Shown here: one piece after another, positions 1 through 6,898 of the stretch
How positions within the stretch are numbered: the first letter of the stretch is position 1
Layout: the number at the start of each line of letters is the position of its first letter
NCBI GenBank assembly: GCA_017456885.1
Contig: JAFTIM010000008.1
Location: 1-37,619 of the forward strand
Reading direction: 5' to 3'
Origin: Paludibacteraceae bacterium
GTDB lineage: Bacteria > Bacteroidota > Bacteroidia > Bacteroidales > Paludibacteraceae
DNA length: 37,619 nucleotides
The notes under the pieces: model-generated
Database searches by the model: none
Seen by the model: the letters and a program-made list of their open reading frames with translations, nothing else
What the model was told of the DNA's origin: nothing
Position numbers and translations under genes: made by a program

Positions 1-276
1 ACGAGGGTTGTCCGTATTCTCGTCGCTCCACTTCACAAACGCATACCCATCACTCGTAGGTGTAGCCGTAAGGGTTACTTCCGTGCCTTCTTCGTACGAG
101 CCACCACCGGTTACCGTACCCATTTCCTCGTTCGACGAAAGCACCGTAAGCGTATAAACCAAAGGTATGTCGGTCGGGTCTTTCGGGTCGTCGGTTTTTT
201 CCTTTTTGCACGAAGCAAATATCATACTCATTGCGACAAACATCATGGTCGCCATCAAAAAACAATTCTTTCTCAT
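1..276 (-). CDS. Lipoprotein with InlB-type repeat (3' end cut by window edge)
   Basis: The ATG at 276 opens a frame that stays open to base 1, giving 92 residues. The N-terminus is a lipoprotein signal: MRK, a hydrophobic run, then a lipobox ending FASC, followed by a Lys/Glu/Asp-rich linker (KKEKTDDPKDPTD). After the linker comes a beta-strand-rich stretch, including GTVTGGGSYEEGTEVTLTA and GYAFVKWSD, which is the hallmark of the InlB B-repeat / Listeria-Bacteroides repeat found in surface proteins. The protein is probably membrane-anchored and surface-exposed, but only the first repeat is visible, so its role cannot be named. It is divergent from the TetR gene, with 135 bp between the two starts. 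A -7 element at 316-323 fits this start. A 71-codon frame at 50-265 is only its shadow. Confidence 0.8.
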   Translation of the reverse strand, partial: MRKNCFLMATMMFVAMSMIFASCKKEKTDDPKDPTDIPLVYTLTVLSSNEEMGTVTGGGSYEEGTEVTLTATPTSDGYAFVKWSDENTDNPR

Positions 277-315
277 AGTTGTTTAATTTAAGGTTTTTAT
301 ACTATTTGTAACGAT

Positions 316-323
316 CAAAAGTA
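316..323 (-). promoter_or_regulatory. Promoter -7 element for the edge lipoprotein
   Basis: Read on the minus strand this is TACTTTTG, a perfect match to the Bacteroidetes TAnnTTTG element. It lies 40 bases upstream of the ATG at 276. No clear -33 TTTG is seen. Confidence 0.55.
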
Positions 324-346
324 AATATATTTTAAATATATCATTG

Positions 347-366
347 TTCGTTTTCAAAAAAACGAA
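347..366. promoter_or_regulatory. Candidate operator palindrome for the TetR regulator
   Basis: TTCGTTTT (347-354) and AAAACGAA (359-366) form a perfect 8-bp inverted repeat with a 4-base spacer. It lies between the two divergent -7 elements, about 10 bases upstream of the TetR -7 element at 376-383. TetR-family regulators usually bind such palindromes beside their own gene, so autoregulation, and perhaps control of the lipoprotein, is inferred. There is no terminator-like T-run suited to either gene end here. Confidence 0.45.
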
Positions 367-375
367 ACAAAATCT

Positions 376-383
376 TACATTTG
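376..383 (+). promoter_or_regulatory. Promoter -7 element for the TetR gene
   Basis: TACATTTG is a perfect TAnnTTTG match, 28 bases upstream of the ATG at 412. The same octamer precedes the HU gene and the antiporter gene elsewhere in the window. Confidence 0.6.
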
Positions 384-411
384 TCCAATCAAAAAAACAC
401 ACATCTTTTCA

Positions 412-990
412 ATGGCTAAAACCAAAGACTTACTTATCAACGTAGCACGTCGTCTCTTTGCCGAAAAAGGCATGGAAAATACGACAATGAACGACATTGC
501 CACCGAGTCGGGCAAAGGTCGTCGCACGCTTTATACCTATTTCAACAGCAAAGAAGACATCTACTTGGCCATTGTTGAAAAAGAGTTGCAATTTCTTTAC
601 GAAAAACTTTACGAGATAGAGAAAATGGACATTGCTCCCGACGAGAAACTCAAATCGTACATTTTCATTCGTCTTGATACGTTCAAAGAGATTATTTCGA
701 GAAACGGCACCATACAAGCCTCGTTTTTTCAAAACGTACACGAGGTGGAGAAAGTGCGTCGGTCGATAGAAAGAAAAGAGATTCGTATTTTGAAAAACAT
801 ATTTTCCGACGGCATCGAACAAGGCATTTTTCGTCTTGGGAATGCCCAATGGGCAGCCGAAATCACACTGAATATGCTCAAAGGATTGGAAAAACCCTAC
901 TATCGAAAACCCTTTTATCAGAAAATGCAACAACGAAAAGAGTTGTTCATTGATGCCCTATTCAACGGGTTCGTAATCAAAAAAGATTAA
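412..990 (+). CDS. TetR/AcrR family transcriptional regulator
   Basis: This 192-residue protein has the usual TetR length and layout. Residues 1-50 form the helix-turn-helix: ARRLFAEKGMENTTMNDIA, then GKGRRTLYTYFNSKEDIYLA, the conserved recognition helix and the YFxSKEDI signature. The remainder is a variable all-helical ligand and dimerisation domain with no recognisable ligand. It is divergent from a lipoprotein gene and has a palindrome (347-366) beside its promoter, which suggests autoregulation. Its stop overlaps the stop of the convergent prenyl synthase gene by 4 bases. The family is clear; the effector and target genes are unknown. Confidence 0.9.
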   Translation: MAKTKDLLINVARRLFAEKGMENTTMNDIATESGKGRRTLYTYFNSKEDIYLAIVEKELQFLYEKLYEIEKMDIAPDEKLKSYIFIRLDTFKEIISRNGTIQASFFQNVHEVEKVRRSIERKEIRILKNIFSDGIEQGIFRLGNAQWAAEITLNMLKGLEKPYYRKPFYQKMQQRKELFIDALFNGFVIKKD

Positions 991-1967
991 AAAGTTCGTG
1001 TGCCGACATAATCGGTAAAGTCGAACAATGCCATTTTACACTCCGAGTCAGGAAATTCATTCAACAGGCTCCGAATGCGTTCTTGGTAAAGTTCTATTTC
1101 GTGCAAAGCCGCCTCGATACCCCGATGTTCTTGCACGAAACGGGCTAAAAAGGAGAGGTTTTCGTCCGAAAAGTCTTTCCTACGGACAAAATCGCACACC
1201 GATTCTAGCTCCGCAACCGAAGCGTTTTGCAAGGCATTGATAAGCGGAAGCGTGATTTTCCCCTCTCGAATATCGTGCAACGAGGGTTTCCCTATGTGCA
1301 GTTCGGGCGAGTAGTCGAACACATCGTCGCGAATTTGGAAACAGATACCCAAATACTCACCCAACGTGGCCATTTTGTCAATTGTGGCATCATCGGCATT
1401 AACCGACACGGCACCCATCTTTGTACAAGCGGAAAAGAGTGCCGCGGTTTTCTTTTTGATGATTTGAAAATAATGCTCCCTATCCCACAACAAATGTTCG
1501 GCACTATATAACTGCAAAAGTTCACCACTCGACAACTCACCCACCAAGTTCGACAAAACGAGCTGTCCGCGGGCATTTGTCGCCAATTTTTCAAAACAGA
1601 TATTCATGCAACACGAGAGCAGATAATCGCCCGAAAGCACCGCCACCTGATTTCCAAATTGTGCGTTTAAACTTTTTTTACCGCGTCGTTGCAAAGCTTC
1701 GTCCACCACATCGTCGTGTATCAAACTCACCGTATGCAGCAACTCAAGTATTACTGCCGAATAAATGGTTTGTTCGGAAGGAGTGCCACACAACTTTGCC
1801 GCCAGCAGCAACAATACGGGACGGAGTTGTTTCCCTTTTACCGAAAGCACTTGTTCGTAAACGGCCGAAAGGACAGGGTTGTCCGATTCAAAAACGCAAT
1901 CGTAACATTGTTGAAACGAAATAAATTCGTCGGCTATAGGTTTCTTTATATTTTCAACAGAAAACAT
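987..1967 (-). CDS. Long-chain polyprenyl diphosphate synthase (IspB-like)
   Basis: This cytoplasmic trans-prenyltransferase condenses isopentenyl diphosphate units onto an allylic primer, probably for the menaquinone side chain. At 326 residues it has the usual length. Both aspartate-rich, Mg-binding motifs are intact: D85-D86-x-x-D89 in SLIHDDVVDEA and D214-D215-x-x-D218 in QIRDDVFDYS. KGKQLRP (residues 44-50) is the conserved isopentenyl-diphosphate-binding segment. The residue five before the first motif is the small V80 rather than an aromatic, which in this family goes with long products; the exact chain length (hepta-, octa- or longer) is not readable. It has its own -7 element at 1986-1993. 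Its stop overlaps the convergent TetR stop. Confidence 0.9.
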   Translation of the reverse strand: MFSVENIKKPIADEFISFQQCYDCVFESDNPVLSAVYEQVLSVKGKQLRPVLLLLAAKLCGTPSEQTIYSAVILELLHTVSLIHDDVVDEALQRRGKKSLNAQFGNQVAVLSGDYLLSCCMNICFEKLATNARGQLVLSNLVGELSSGELLQLYSAEHLLWDREHYFQIIKKKTAALFSACTKMGAVSVNADDATIDKMATLGEYLGICFQIRDDVFDYSPELHIGKPSLHDIREGKITLPLINALQNASVAELESVCDFVRRKDFSDENLSFLARFVQEHRGIEAALHEIELYQERIRSLLNEFPDSECKMALFDFTDYVGTRTF

Positions 1968-1985
1968 CTATCAAAATTAAAGACG

Positions 1986-1993
1986 CAAAAATA
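1986..1993 (-). promoter_or_regulatory. Promoter -7 element for the prenyl synthase gene
   Basis: TATTTTTG on the minus strand (TAnnTTTG) lies 18 bases upstream of the ATG at 1967. It directly abuts the T-rich tail of the upstream terminator (1994-2025), so the end of one unit and the start of the next are packed together. Confidence 0.55.
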
Positions 1994-2025
1994 CAAAATA
2001 AAATCGGTGCTTTTCGGCACCGATT
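1994..2025 (-). terminator. Rho-independent terminator of the thioredoxin/lipoprotein operon
   Basis: On the minus strand, a perfect 9-bp stem AATCGGTGC / GCACCGATT (2025-2017 and 2010-2002) with a 6-base loop is followed by TTTTATTTTG. It lies 8 bases beyond the stop of the coiled-coil lipoprotein gene that ends at 2033. Confidence 0.8.
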
Positions 2026-2032
2026 CAGATTT

Positions 2033-2917
2033 TTATTTTAACACTATGACCAAATAACGCGTTTGTTTCCAAAAAGCATTCGGGTCTTTGATTTTTAATG
2101 TCCTGCTTCCGAATTTATTTACCTCTATCGTATAACTGTTTTCGGGATGCAACGACGCCAATTTTACATTCTTTGTCGTTTTCAAATCAAGTTCCTTATT
2201 TTTACGAATGTCAATCTTGGTGAATTTTCTTGCATCGACTTTCGGATTCACTTTCTTTTTAACCAAAATGCCCGATTTTTTCAATTCGGATTGCGTACCT
2301 AACACATAATATCCGGCATTGATGGTGGCATCTTGCTCGTCTATCACGTCTTGCTTTGCTTCCATCTGGACATTGATTTCATCTATTTGTTGCAAAAGCG
2401 AGTCGTTGGCCAACTCCAAATCGACCACACGCGCACGAATTGAATCCAAAACAGACGCCTGCATACCAAGTTCGTAAGAGAGTTCTTCTATTGCCAACTC
2501 TTTTTCCTCTAAAGATTTTTTCAAACTATTGATAGTAGCACGAAATTGTGCCGGTTGCAATTTCAGTTTCTTCTCCAAATTGGCAATCTGCTGTTTGTAA
2601 CGCTCAATAGATAACACAATCGTTTTCAGATTTTCGGCGGCCTGCACTTTAGCCTCGGCATCAACGGCTATTTCTGCCGATTGCAAAGCCAAAGTTCGCT
2701 CTTCGTCTTTGATGTTGTCAAGTCCGGCAACCACATCGTCTATCGTTTTGCAAATATCCACCAAATCGGCATTTCGCATTTCCGCCTCAACAGCCAACGA
2801 ATCTGCTTCGGCTCTCAAATTTTTGTACAAACTCGACTTTTCGGCAATCTTATTACAACTTGCCGAAAGAAATAATACGCCTGCGATAAGCGATAATGTT
2901 AAAAAACGGTTTTTCAT
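2033..2917 (-). CDS. Coiled-coil lipoprotein of unknown function
   Basis: This is a 294-residue protein. A hydrophobic signal ends in the lipobox LSASC, with lipidated C21. Residues about 30-185 are highly charged and helical with heptad-like spacing and several QQI / LEKKL / LEEKELA stretches, so a long coiled coil is expected. The C-terminal third changes to a basic, beta-like domain containing LGTQSELKKSGILVKK, FTKIDIRKNKELDL and LKIKDPNAFW. I recognise this layout as common in Bacteroidales lipoproteins but cannot give it a function. It is the last gene of an operon with the Cys-rich lipoprotein (12-base gap) and the secreted thioredoxin, and a terminator follows at once. An adhesin or periplasm-spanning structural role is possible but not shown. 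Confidence 0.8.
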   Translation of the reverse strand: MKNRFLTLSLIAGVLFLSASCNKIAEKSSLYKNLRAEADSLAVEAEMRNADLVDICKTIDDVVAGLDNIKDEERTLALQSAEIAVDAEAKVQAAENLKTIVLSIERYKQQIANLEKKLKLQPAQFRATINSLKKSLEEKELAIEELSYELGMQASVLDSIRARVVDLELANDSLLQQIDEINVQMEAKQDVIDEQDATINAGYYVLGTQSELKKSGILVKKKVNPKVDARKFTKIDIRKNKELDLKTTKNVKLASLHPENSYTIEVNKFGSRTLKIKDPNAFWKQTRYLVIVLK

Positions 2918-2929
2918 AATTATTATTTT

Positions 2930-3409
2930 TTACTGATTCGGGCATTTCTTTTGGCAAGATTCGGATTTTGGACACCCTTGGTTTTCTGTTGAGCAACAAG
3001 CCGGTTTGTCGCAAGCGGTTTTACAAGAATCCGATTTTACACATGGCTTCTCACCTTTGCAACAACCTTTTGCAGGAGCTGCATGGCAAGGGCGTTTTGA
3101 GTGGCAATCTTTTGAAACGGCTTTAAATGCTTCAAATTTTTCGGCACCAAGTATTTTCTCCATTTCGTCGAAAAATGCTTTTCGCTCACGAGCCTCTGTT
3201 TCAAACCTGTTTATCATCAACTTTTCAACCGATTCGGCTTGCTCGGCAGTCAATTCCAAGCGTTCGGTAAGCATCTCGGTACAATGTTTTGCTCTTTTCT
3301 TCGAGCATTCTGAGGCCTCTTTGTCACAACATTTGTTGCAGTCGGAGCAACACGCACTAAAGCATAATGCTACAAGTGCCAACATCGAAATAAAAAAATT
3401 CTTTCTCAT
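2930..3409 (-). CDS. Small cysteine-rich lipoprotein
   Basis: The protein is 159 residues from the ATG at 3409; an in-frame GTG at 3415 is a less likely start, since MRKNFFISML opens a normal signal. The lipobox FSAC gives lipidated C20. The protein has 20 cysteines: C16 in the signal, C20 at the lipid site, and 18 others in two clusters. The first is C21-C43 (CCSDCNKCCDK and onward), the second C102-C156 (GCCKGEKPC, CDKPACC, CPKSESCQKKC). Between them lies a Cys-free, charged helical segment (residues 46-98; LTAEQAESVEKL) that resembles the LTxxQ helices of Spy/CpxP-type periplasmic proteins. It lies between a secreted thioredoxin gene and a coiled-coil lipoprotein gene, so disulfide exchange or metal binding in the envelope is a reasonable inference. 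No family was recognised. Confidence 0.8.
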   Translation of the reverse strand: MRKNFFISMLALVALCFSACCSDCNKCCDKEASECSKKRAKHCTEMLTERLELTAEQAESVEKLMINRFETEARERKAFFDEMEKILGAEKFEAFKAVSKDCHSKRPCHAAPAKGCCKGEKPCVKSDSCKTACDKPACCSTENQGCPKSESCQKKCPNQ

Positions 3410-3433
3410 AATCACAACTAATTTAGTTAATCA

Positions 3434-3853
3434 TTATTCTTTTAATAATACATCTTTTATCGCTTTCAACAGCACCTCTTTCGGCATAGCCCCTTGTGCT
3501 ATTTGTGGTTGCGCTCCCACAGGGCAAAGCAAGAATGTGGGAATGCTGCGGATGCCGAAAACTGCAGACAACTCTTTTTCCGCATCGACATCAATTTTAT
3601 AAACATCAATTTTCCCTTCGTAGAGCTTGGCGACCTCTTCCAACAACGGAGCCATTGTTTTGCAAGGACCGCACCATGTGGCATAAAAATCTATCAAACA
3701 CGGTCGTTTTGCCTGAAATTTCCATTCCGAAGGATATTTCTCGTAATTATATACTTTTTCAAGAAACTCTTGTTTATTTAAATGTTTTATTTCCGCAAAA
3801 GAGAGCATAACTGCATTTAAACATAACGATAATATAACAATTCGCCGAATCAT
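3434..3853 (-). CDS. Secreted (periplasmic) thioredoxin-fold protein
   Basis: The protein is 139 residues: a signal peptide (MIRRIVILSLCLNAVMLSFA, cleavage expected after residue 20) and a thioredoxin domain. The active site is the classical WCGPC with C61 and C64, preceded by LIDFYAT. The cis-proline is P105 in IRSIPTF. The CGPC dipeptide suits a reductant rather than a DsbA-type oxidase, but the export signal places it outside the cytoplasm, where it would need electrons from a membrane partner not seen here. It heads an operon with the Cys-rich lipoprotein (gap about 24 bases to its ATG) and the coiled-coil lipoprotein, and has a -7 element at 3870-3877. Confidence 0.9.
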   Translation of the reverse strand: MIRRIVILSLCLNAVMLSFAEIKHLNKQEFLEKVYNYEKYPSEWKFQAKRPCLIDFYATWCGPCKTMAPLLEEVAKLYEGKIDVYKIDVDAEKELSAVFGIRSIPTFLLCPVGAQPQIAQGAMPKEVLLKAIKDVLLKE

Positions 3854-3869
3854 AAAGTTTTAATTTTGA

Positions 3870-3877
3870 CAAAAATA
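3870..3877 (-). promoter_or_regulatory. Promoter -7 element of the thioredoxin/lipoprotein operon
   Basis: TATTTTTG on the minus strand (TAnnTTTG) lies 16 bases upstream of the thioredoxin ATG at 3853. No clear -33 element was seen. Confidence 0.55.
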
Positions 3878-3963
3878 AATGTTTTTTTTAAAACATACTC
3901 ATTAACAATTCATTGTTTCACAATTTTTATAGAACCGACAAAATAAGGTAGCGAATAAATCAC

Positions 3964-3971
3964 TATTTTTG
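3964..3971 (+). promoter_or_regulatory. Promoter -7 element of the upp-lepB operon
   Basis: TATTTTTG (TAnnTTTG) lies 29 bases upstream of the upp ATG. It is the only consensus element noticed before this seven-gene run. Confidence 0.55.
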
Positions 3972-4000
3972 TGTGGTGAATTCAAATTAAGCAAAACAAA

Positions 4001-4654
4001 ATGCAGATTTACAATCTTTCGGAACAAAATTCCGTTTTAAATAATTTCTTAAAAGAAATTCGAGACACGAATATCCAAAAAGACGCTATGCGTTTTAGGA
4101 GAAATATGGAGCGAATCGCTTACGTTATGGCTTACGAGATCAGCAAAAAGTTGAGCTATCAGCAAGAGAAGATCCAAACTCCATTGGCAGAAACCACCGT
4201 AAATGCACTTTCCGAAAAAATGGTGGTGGCGTCTATTTTGCGTGCAGGCATACCATTCCACAACGGTATGTTAGGCTTCTTCGACAAGGCCGAAAGTGCT
4301 TTTATTTCCGCTTACAGAAAGTATAATGCCGCGCACACCGATTTCGAGATATTTGTAGAATACATCGCATCGCCTTCGCTGACCGACAAAACGCTGATTC
4401 TTTGCGACCCGATGTTGGCAACCGGCGGTTCGATGGAGTTGGCCTACGAAGCATTGTCGAGCAAAGGGACTCCCAAACACATACACATTGCAAGTGTGAT
4501 TGCAAGTAAACAAGCAATTGATTTCATACAACAAAAATTACCAAAAAACACTACCGTTTGGGTTGCGGCCATTGACCCCGTGTTAAATAATCAGGCTTAC
4601 ATCGTGCCGGGGCTTGGCGATGCAGGCGATTTGGCATTCGGAGAAAAATTGTAA
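4001..4654 (+). CDS. upp: Uracil phosphoribosyltransferase
   Basis: This enzyme salvages uracil by joining it to PRPP to make UMP in the cytoplasm. It has 217 residues, near the usual family length. The PRPP-binding loop is LILCDPMLATGGSM (residues 132-145). The uracil-binding C-terminal segment YIVPGLGDAGDLAFG (about 200-214) is complete. LRAGIPFHNGM (80-90) is also typical. It is the first gene of a tightly spaced plus-strand run; the next start is 6 bases after its stop. Sharing an operon with amino-acid and signal-peptidase genes has no obvious pathway logic. Confidence 0.95.
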   Translation: MQIYNLSEQNSVLNNFLKEIRDTNIQKDAMRFRRNMERIAYVMAYEISKKLSYQQEKIQTPLAETTVNALSEKMVVASILRAGIPFHNGMLGFFDKAESAFISAYRKYNAAHTDFEIFVEYIASPSLTDKTLILCDPMLATGGSMELAYEALSSKGTPKHIHIASVIASKQAIDFIQQKLPKNTTVWVAAIDPVLNNQAYIVPGLGDAGDLAFGEKL

Positions 4655-4660
4655 AGAATT

Positions 4661-5293
4661 ATGTCTGCTACGATTGTGTTATCTTCGGCTTATCTAGGAC
4701 CGGTGGAATATTATAGCAAAATATTTCACTACAAGACGGTTGTCGAACAATTTGAGCATTACACCAAACAATCATACTTCAACCGTTGCTATATAGCAAC
4801 CCCCAAAGGGGTATTAGCCTTAAGCATCCCCGTTGTAAAAGAATCGGGGAAAACGCCGATTCGCGACATTAAAATATCGGAACACGCTCCATGGCAACGC
4901 ACCCATTGGCGCGCGATAAAATCGGCATACAGCACAACTCCTTTTTTTGAGTATTATGCCGACGATCTGATACCTTTTTTCGAAAAACGATGGGATTTCC
5001 TTCTCGATTTTAACATGAGTATTCAAACAACGATTTTAGAACTTTTGGGCTTGGATATATCCATAAATCTAACCGACAATTACGAAACTGATTTTGACGA
5101 CAAGAAAGATTGGAGAAATAAAATTCATCCAAAAAACAATTACAACATCGAAAACGGTTTTATAATAAACCACTATTATCAGGTATTTATGGACAAAACA
5201 GGATTTATTCCTAACTTAAGTATCATCGATTTACTTTTTAATATGGGCAACGAAGCCCGAATTATTTTAAAAAATTCTGAAAAATTAAACTAA
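4661..5293 (+). CDS. WbqC-like family protein
   Basis: The 210-residue cytoplasmic protein has the WbqC-family pattern: an N-terminal AYLGPVEYYSKIFHYKTVV segment, then FNRCYIATPKGVLALSIPV, then HAPWQRTHWRAIKSAY and PFFEYYADDL. The family is linked to surface-polysaccharide gene clusters, but Bacteroidetes carry this copy near dapB and lepB, as here. The biochemical activity is not established for this branch. It sits between upp (6-base gap) and ilvE (1-base gap), so translation is probably coupled. Confidence 0.85.
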   Translation: MSATIVLSSAYLGPVEYYSKIFHYKTVVEQFEHYTKQSYFNRCYIATPKGVLALSIPVVKESGKTPIRDIKISEHAPWQRTHWRAIKSAYSTTPFFEYYADDLIPFFEKRWDFLLDFNMSIQTTILELLGLDISINLTDNYETDFDDKKDWRNKIHPKNNYNIENGFIINHYYQVFMDKTGFIPNLSIIDLLFNMGNEARIILKNSEKLN

Positions 5294-5294
5294 T

Positions 5295-6314
5295 ATGGAA
5301 ACTTTAGATTGGTCAAATTTAGGATTCGGATACAGAAAAACCGACTACAACGTACGAATCTATTATCGTAACGGCAAATGGGGAGAATTGGAAACATGTA
5401 GCGAAGAAACAATCCCCATGCACATGGCTGCCACTTGCCTGCACTACGGTCAGGAATGTTTCGAAGGACTTAAAGCCTTTCGCGGGAAAGACGGGAAAAT
5501 CAGAATTTTCAGAGTTGACGAGAACGCAAAACGAATGCAAAGCACTTGTCGCGGCATTTTGATGGCGGAACTCCCTACCGAAAAATTCCAGGAAGCCATT
5601 TGTAAAGTGGTGAAACTCAACGAACGGTTTGTACCACCCTACGAAAGCGGTGCTTCGCTTTACATACGCCCGTTGCTGATAGGTACAGGCGCCCAAGTAG
5701 GCGTTCACCCTGCCAACGAATATCTGTTCATTGTTTTTGTTACCCCCGTGGGTCCTTATTTCAAAGGCGGTTTTGCAACCAATCCGTATGTTATCATTCG
5801 CGAATACGACCGTGCAGCGCCTCTTGGAACGGGCTGTTTTAAAGTAGGCGGCAACTATGCAGCCAGCCTGCGTGCCAACCAAAAAGCACACGATTTGGGT
5901 TATAGTTGTGAGTTTTATCTCGACTCCAAAGAGAAAAAATACATCGACGAAGCAGGTGCAGCCAATTTCTTTGGTATCAAAAACAACACTTACATCACAC
6001 CAAAATCGACCTCTATTTTGCCATCAATTACAAACAAAAGTTTGATGCAATTGGCAAAAGACATGGGAATAGCCGTGGAATGCAGACAAATACCCGAAGA
6101 AGAGTTATCGACATTTGAAGAGGCAGGTGCTTGCGGAACGGCAGCCGTTATCAGCCCGATAGAACGCATCGACGATGTGGAAAACAACAAATCGTACGTC
6201 ATTGCCAAAGACGGCAAACCGGGACCCGTTTGTACAAAATTGTACAACAAACTGCGAGCTATTCAATATGGCGATGAGCCCGATGTACACAATTGGATTA
6301 CAATCGTAGAATAA
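5295..6314 (+). CDS. ilvE: Branched-chain amino acid aminotransferase
   Basis: This PLP enzyme catalyses the last step of valine, leucine and isoleucine synthesis and the first step of their breakdown. The protein has 339 residues, the length of the larger BCAT type. The PLP-binding lysine is K183, in LGTGCFKVGGNYAASLRANQ. YGQECFEGLKAFRG (51-64) and YIRPLLIGTG (123-132) are the conserved substrate-side segments. IDEAGAANFFGIK and ACGTAAVISPI near the C-terminus complete the fold. The start is one base after the WbqC-like stop, and the next gene begins directly after its own stop. Confidence 0.95.
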   Translation: METLDWSNLGFGYRKTDYNVRIYYRNGKWGELETCSEETIPMHMAATCLHYGQECFEGLKAFRGKDGKIRIFRVDENAKRMQSTCRGILMAELPTEKFQEAICKVVKLNERFVPPYESGASLYIRPLLIGTGAQVGVHPANEYLFIVFVTPVGPYFKGGFATNPYVIIREYDRAAPLGTGCFKVGGNYAASLRANQKAHDLGYSCEFYLDSKEKKYIDEAGAANFFGIKNNTYITPKSTSILPSITNKSLMQLAKDMGIAVECRQIPEEELSTFEEAGACGTAAVISPIERIDDVENNKSYVIAKDGKPGPVCTKLYNKLRAIQYGDEPDVHNWITIVE

Positions 6315-6896
6315 ATGAAACGTATTCTTATCACTCTCACCTTTTTCACTTTTAGCCTTGCTGCCATTTCGTTAAATGCAGAAACGGCTATCAAATTGAA
6401 TGCGGTGTATGCCATTGGCGGAGTGGTAAGCCCTTCGATAGAGGTAGGCGTTGCAAAGCATTTCACCATTCAGTTAGATGTTGTGGCTTCGTTTTACCAA
6501 TCCATCTCGATTGGGAAAATAAAAAATATGCCCTTGCTTCTTGGATTGGGATTTATTGATATGCACTGGTTCCCCAAAGAGCGATTTAAGGGATTTTACG
6601 TTGGTCCGACTATCGGCTACGGAGCCTTTAAAATGCAGAAATGGAATTATTGGAACACCACTAAAGCTCAATATGGAACAGCGGTGTGTCTTGGAGCCGT
6701 AATAGGATATCAATGGCAGGTAAAGAAGTGGACTTTCGATTTGTTTTTAGGAGGCGGATGGATTCACAGCATTTACGACGGATACGATACAGTAACCGGT
6801 GAACGATACGATTTGGGAGAATTCCCCGGCAAATACAACAAAAGTGCCGAATGGCTTCCTTTTAAAGGCGGATTAAACATTGGATACAGATTTTAA
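6315..6896 (+). CDS. DUF3575-type outer-membrane protein
   Basis: This 193-residue exported protein has a signal peptide of about 22 residues (MKRILITLTFFTFSLAA onward). The rest is short amphipathic beta strands: AIKLNAVYAIGGVVSPSIEV, HFTIQLDVVAS, FKGFYVGPTIGYGAF and GAVIGYQWQV. The C-terminus is GGLNIGYRF; a terminal aromatic residue is typical of outer-membrane barrels. This matches the DUF3575 pattern of small Bacteroidetes barrels, some of which are linked to fimbrial clusters; no fimbrial gene is near. It is embedded without a gap between ilvE and aroB (2-base gap), an odd place for a porin-like protein, so it may simply be co-transcribed. Confidence 0.8.
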   Translation: MKRILITLTFFTFSLAAISLNAETAIKLNAVYAIGGVVSPSIEVGVAKHFTIQLDVVASFYQSISIGKIKNMPLLLGLGFIDMHWFPKERFKGFYVGPTIGYGAFKMQKWNYWNTTKAQYGTAVCLGAVIGYQWQVKKWTFDLFLGGGWIHSIYDGYDTVTGERYDLGEFPGKYNKSAEWLPFKGGLNIGYRF

Positions 6897-6898
6897 AT

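Noticed and set aside
50-265. 71-codon minus-strand frame at the left edge
   Set aside because: It is out of frame with the lipoprotein that starts at 276, whose signal peptide, lipobox and repeat are clear; the short frame has no sensible protein pattern.
324-342. AT-rich near-palindrome (aaatatattttaaatata) upstream of the edge lipoprotein
   Set aside because: Composition alone can produce this; the symmetry is imperfect and there is no supporting context.
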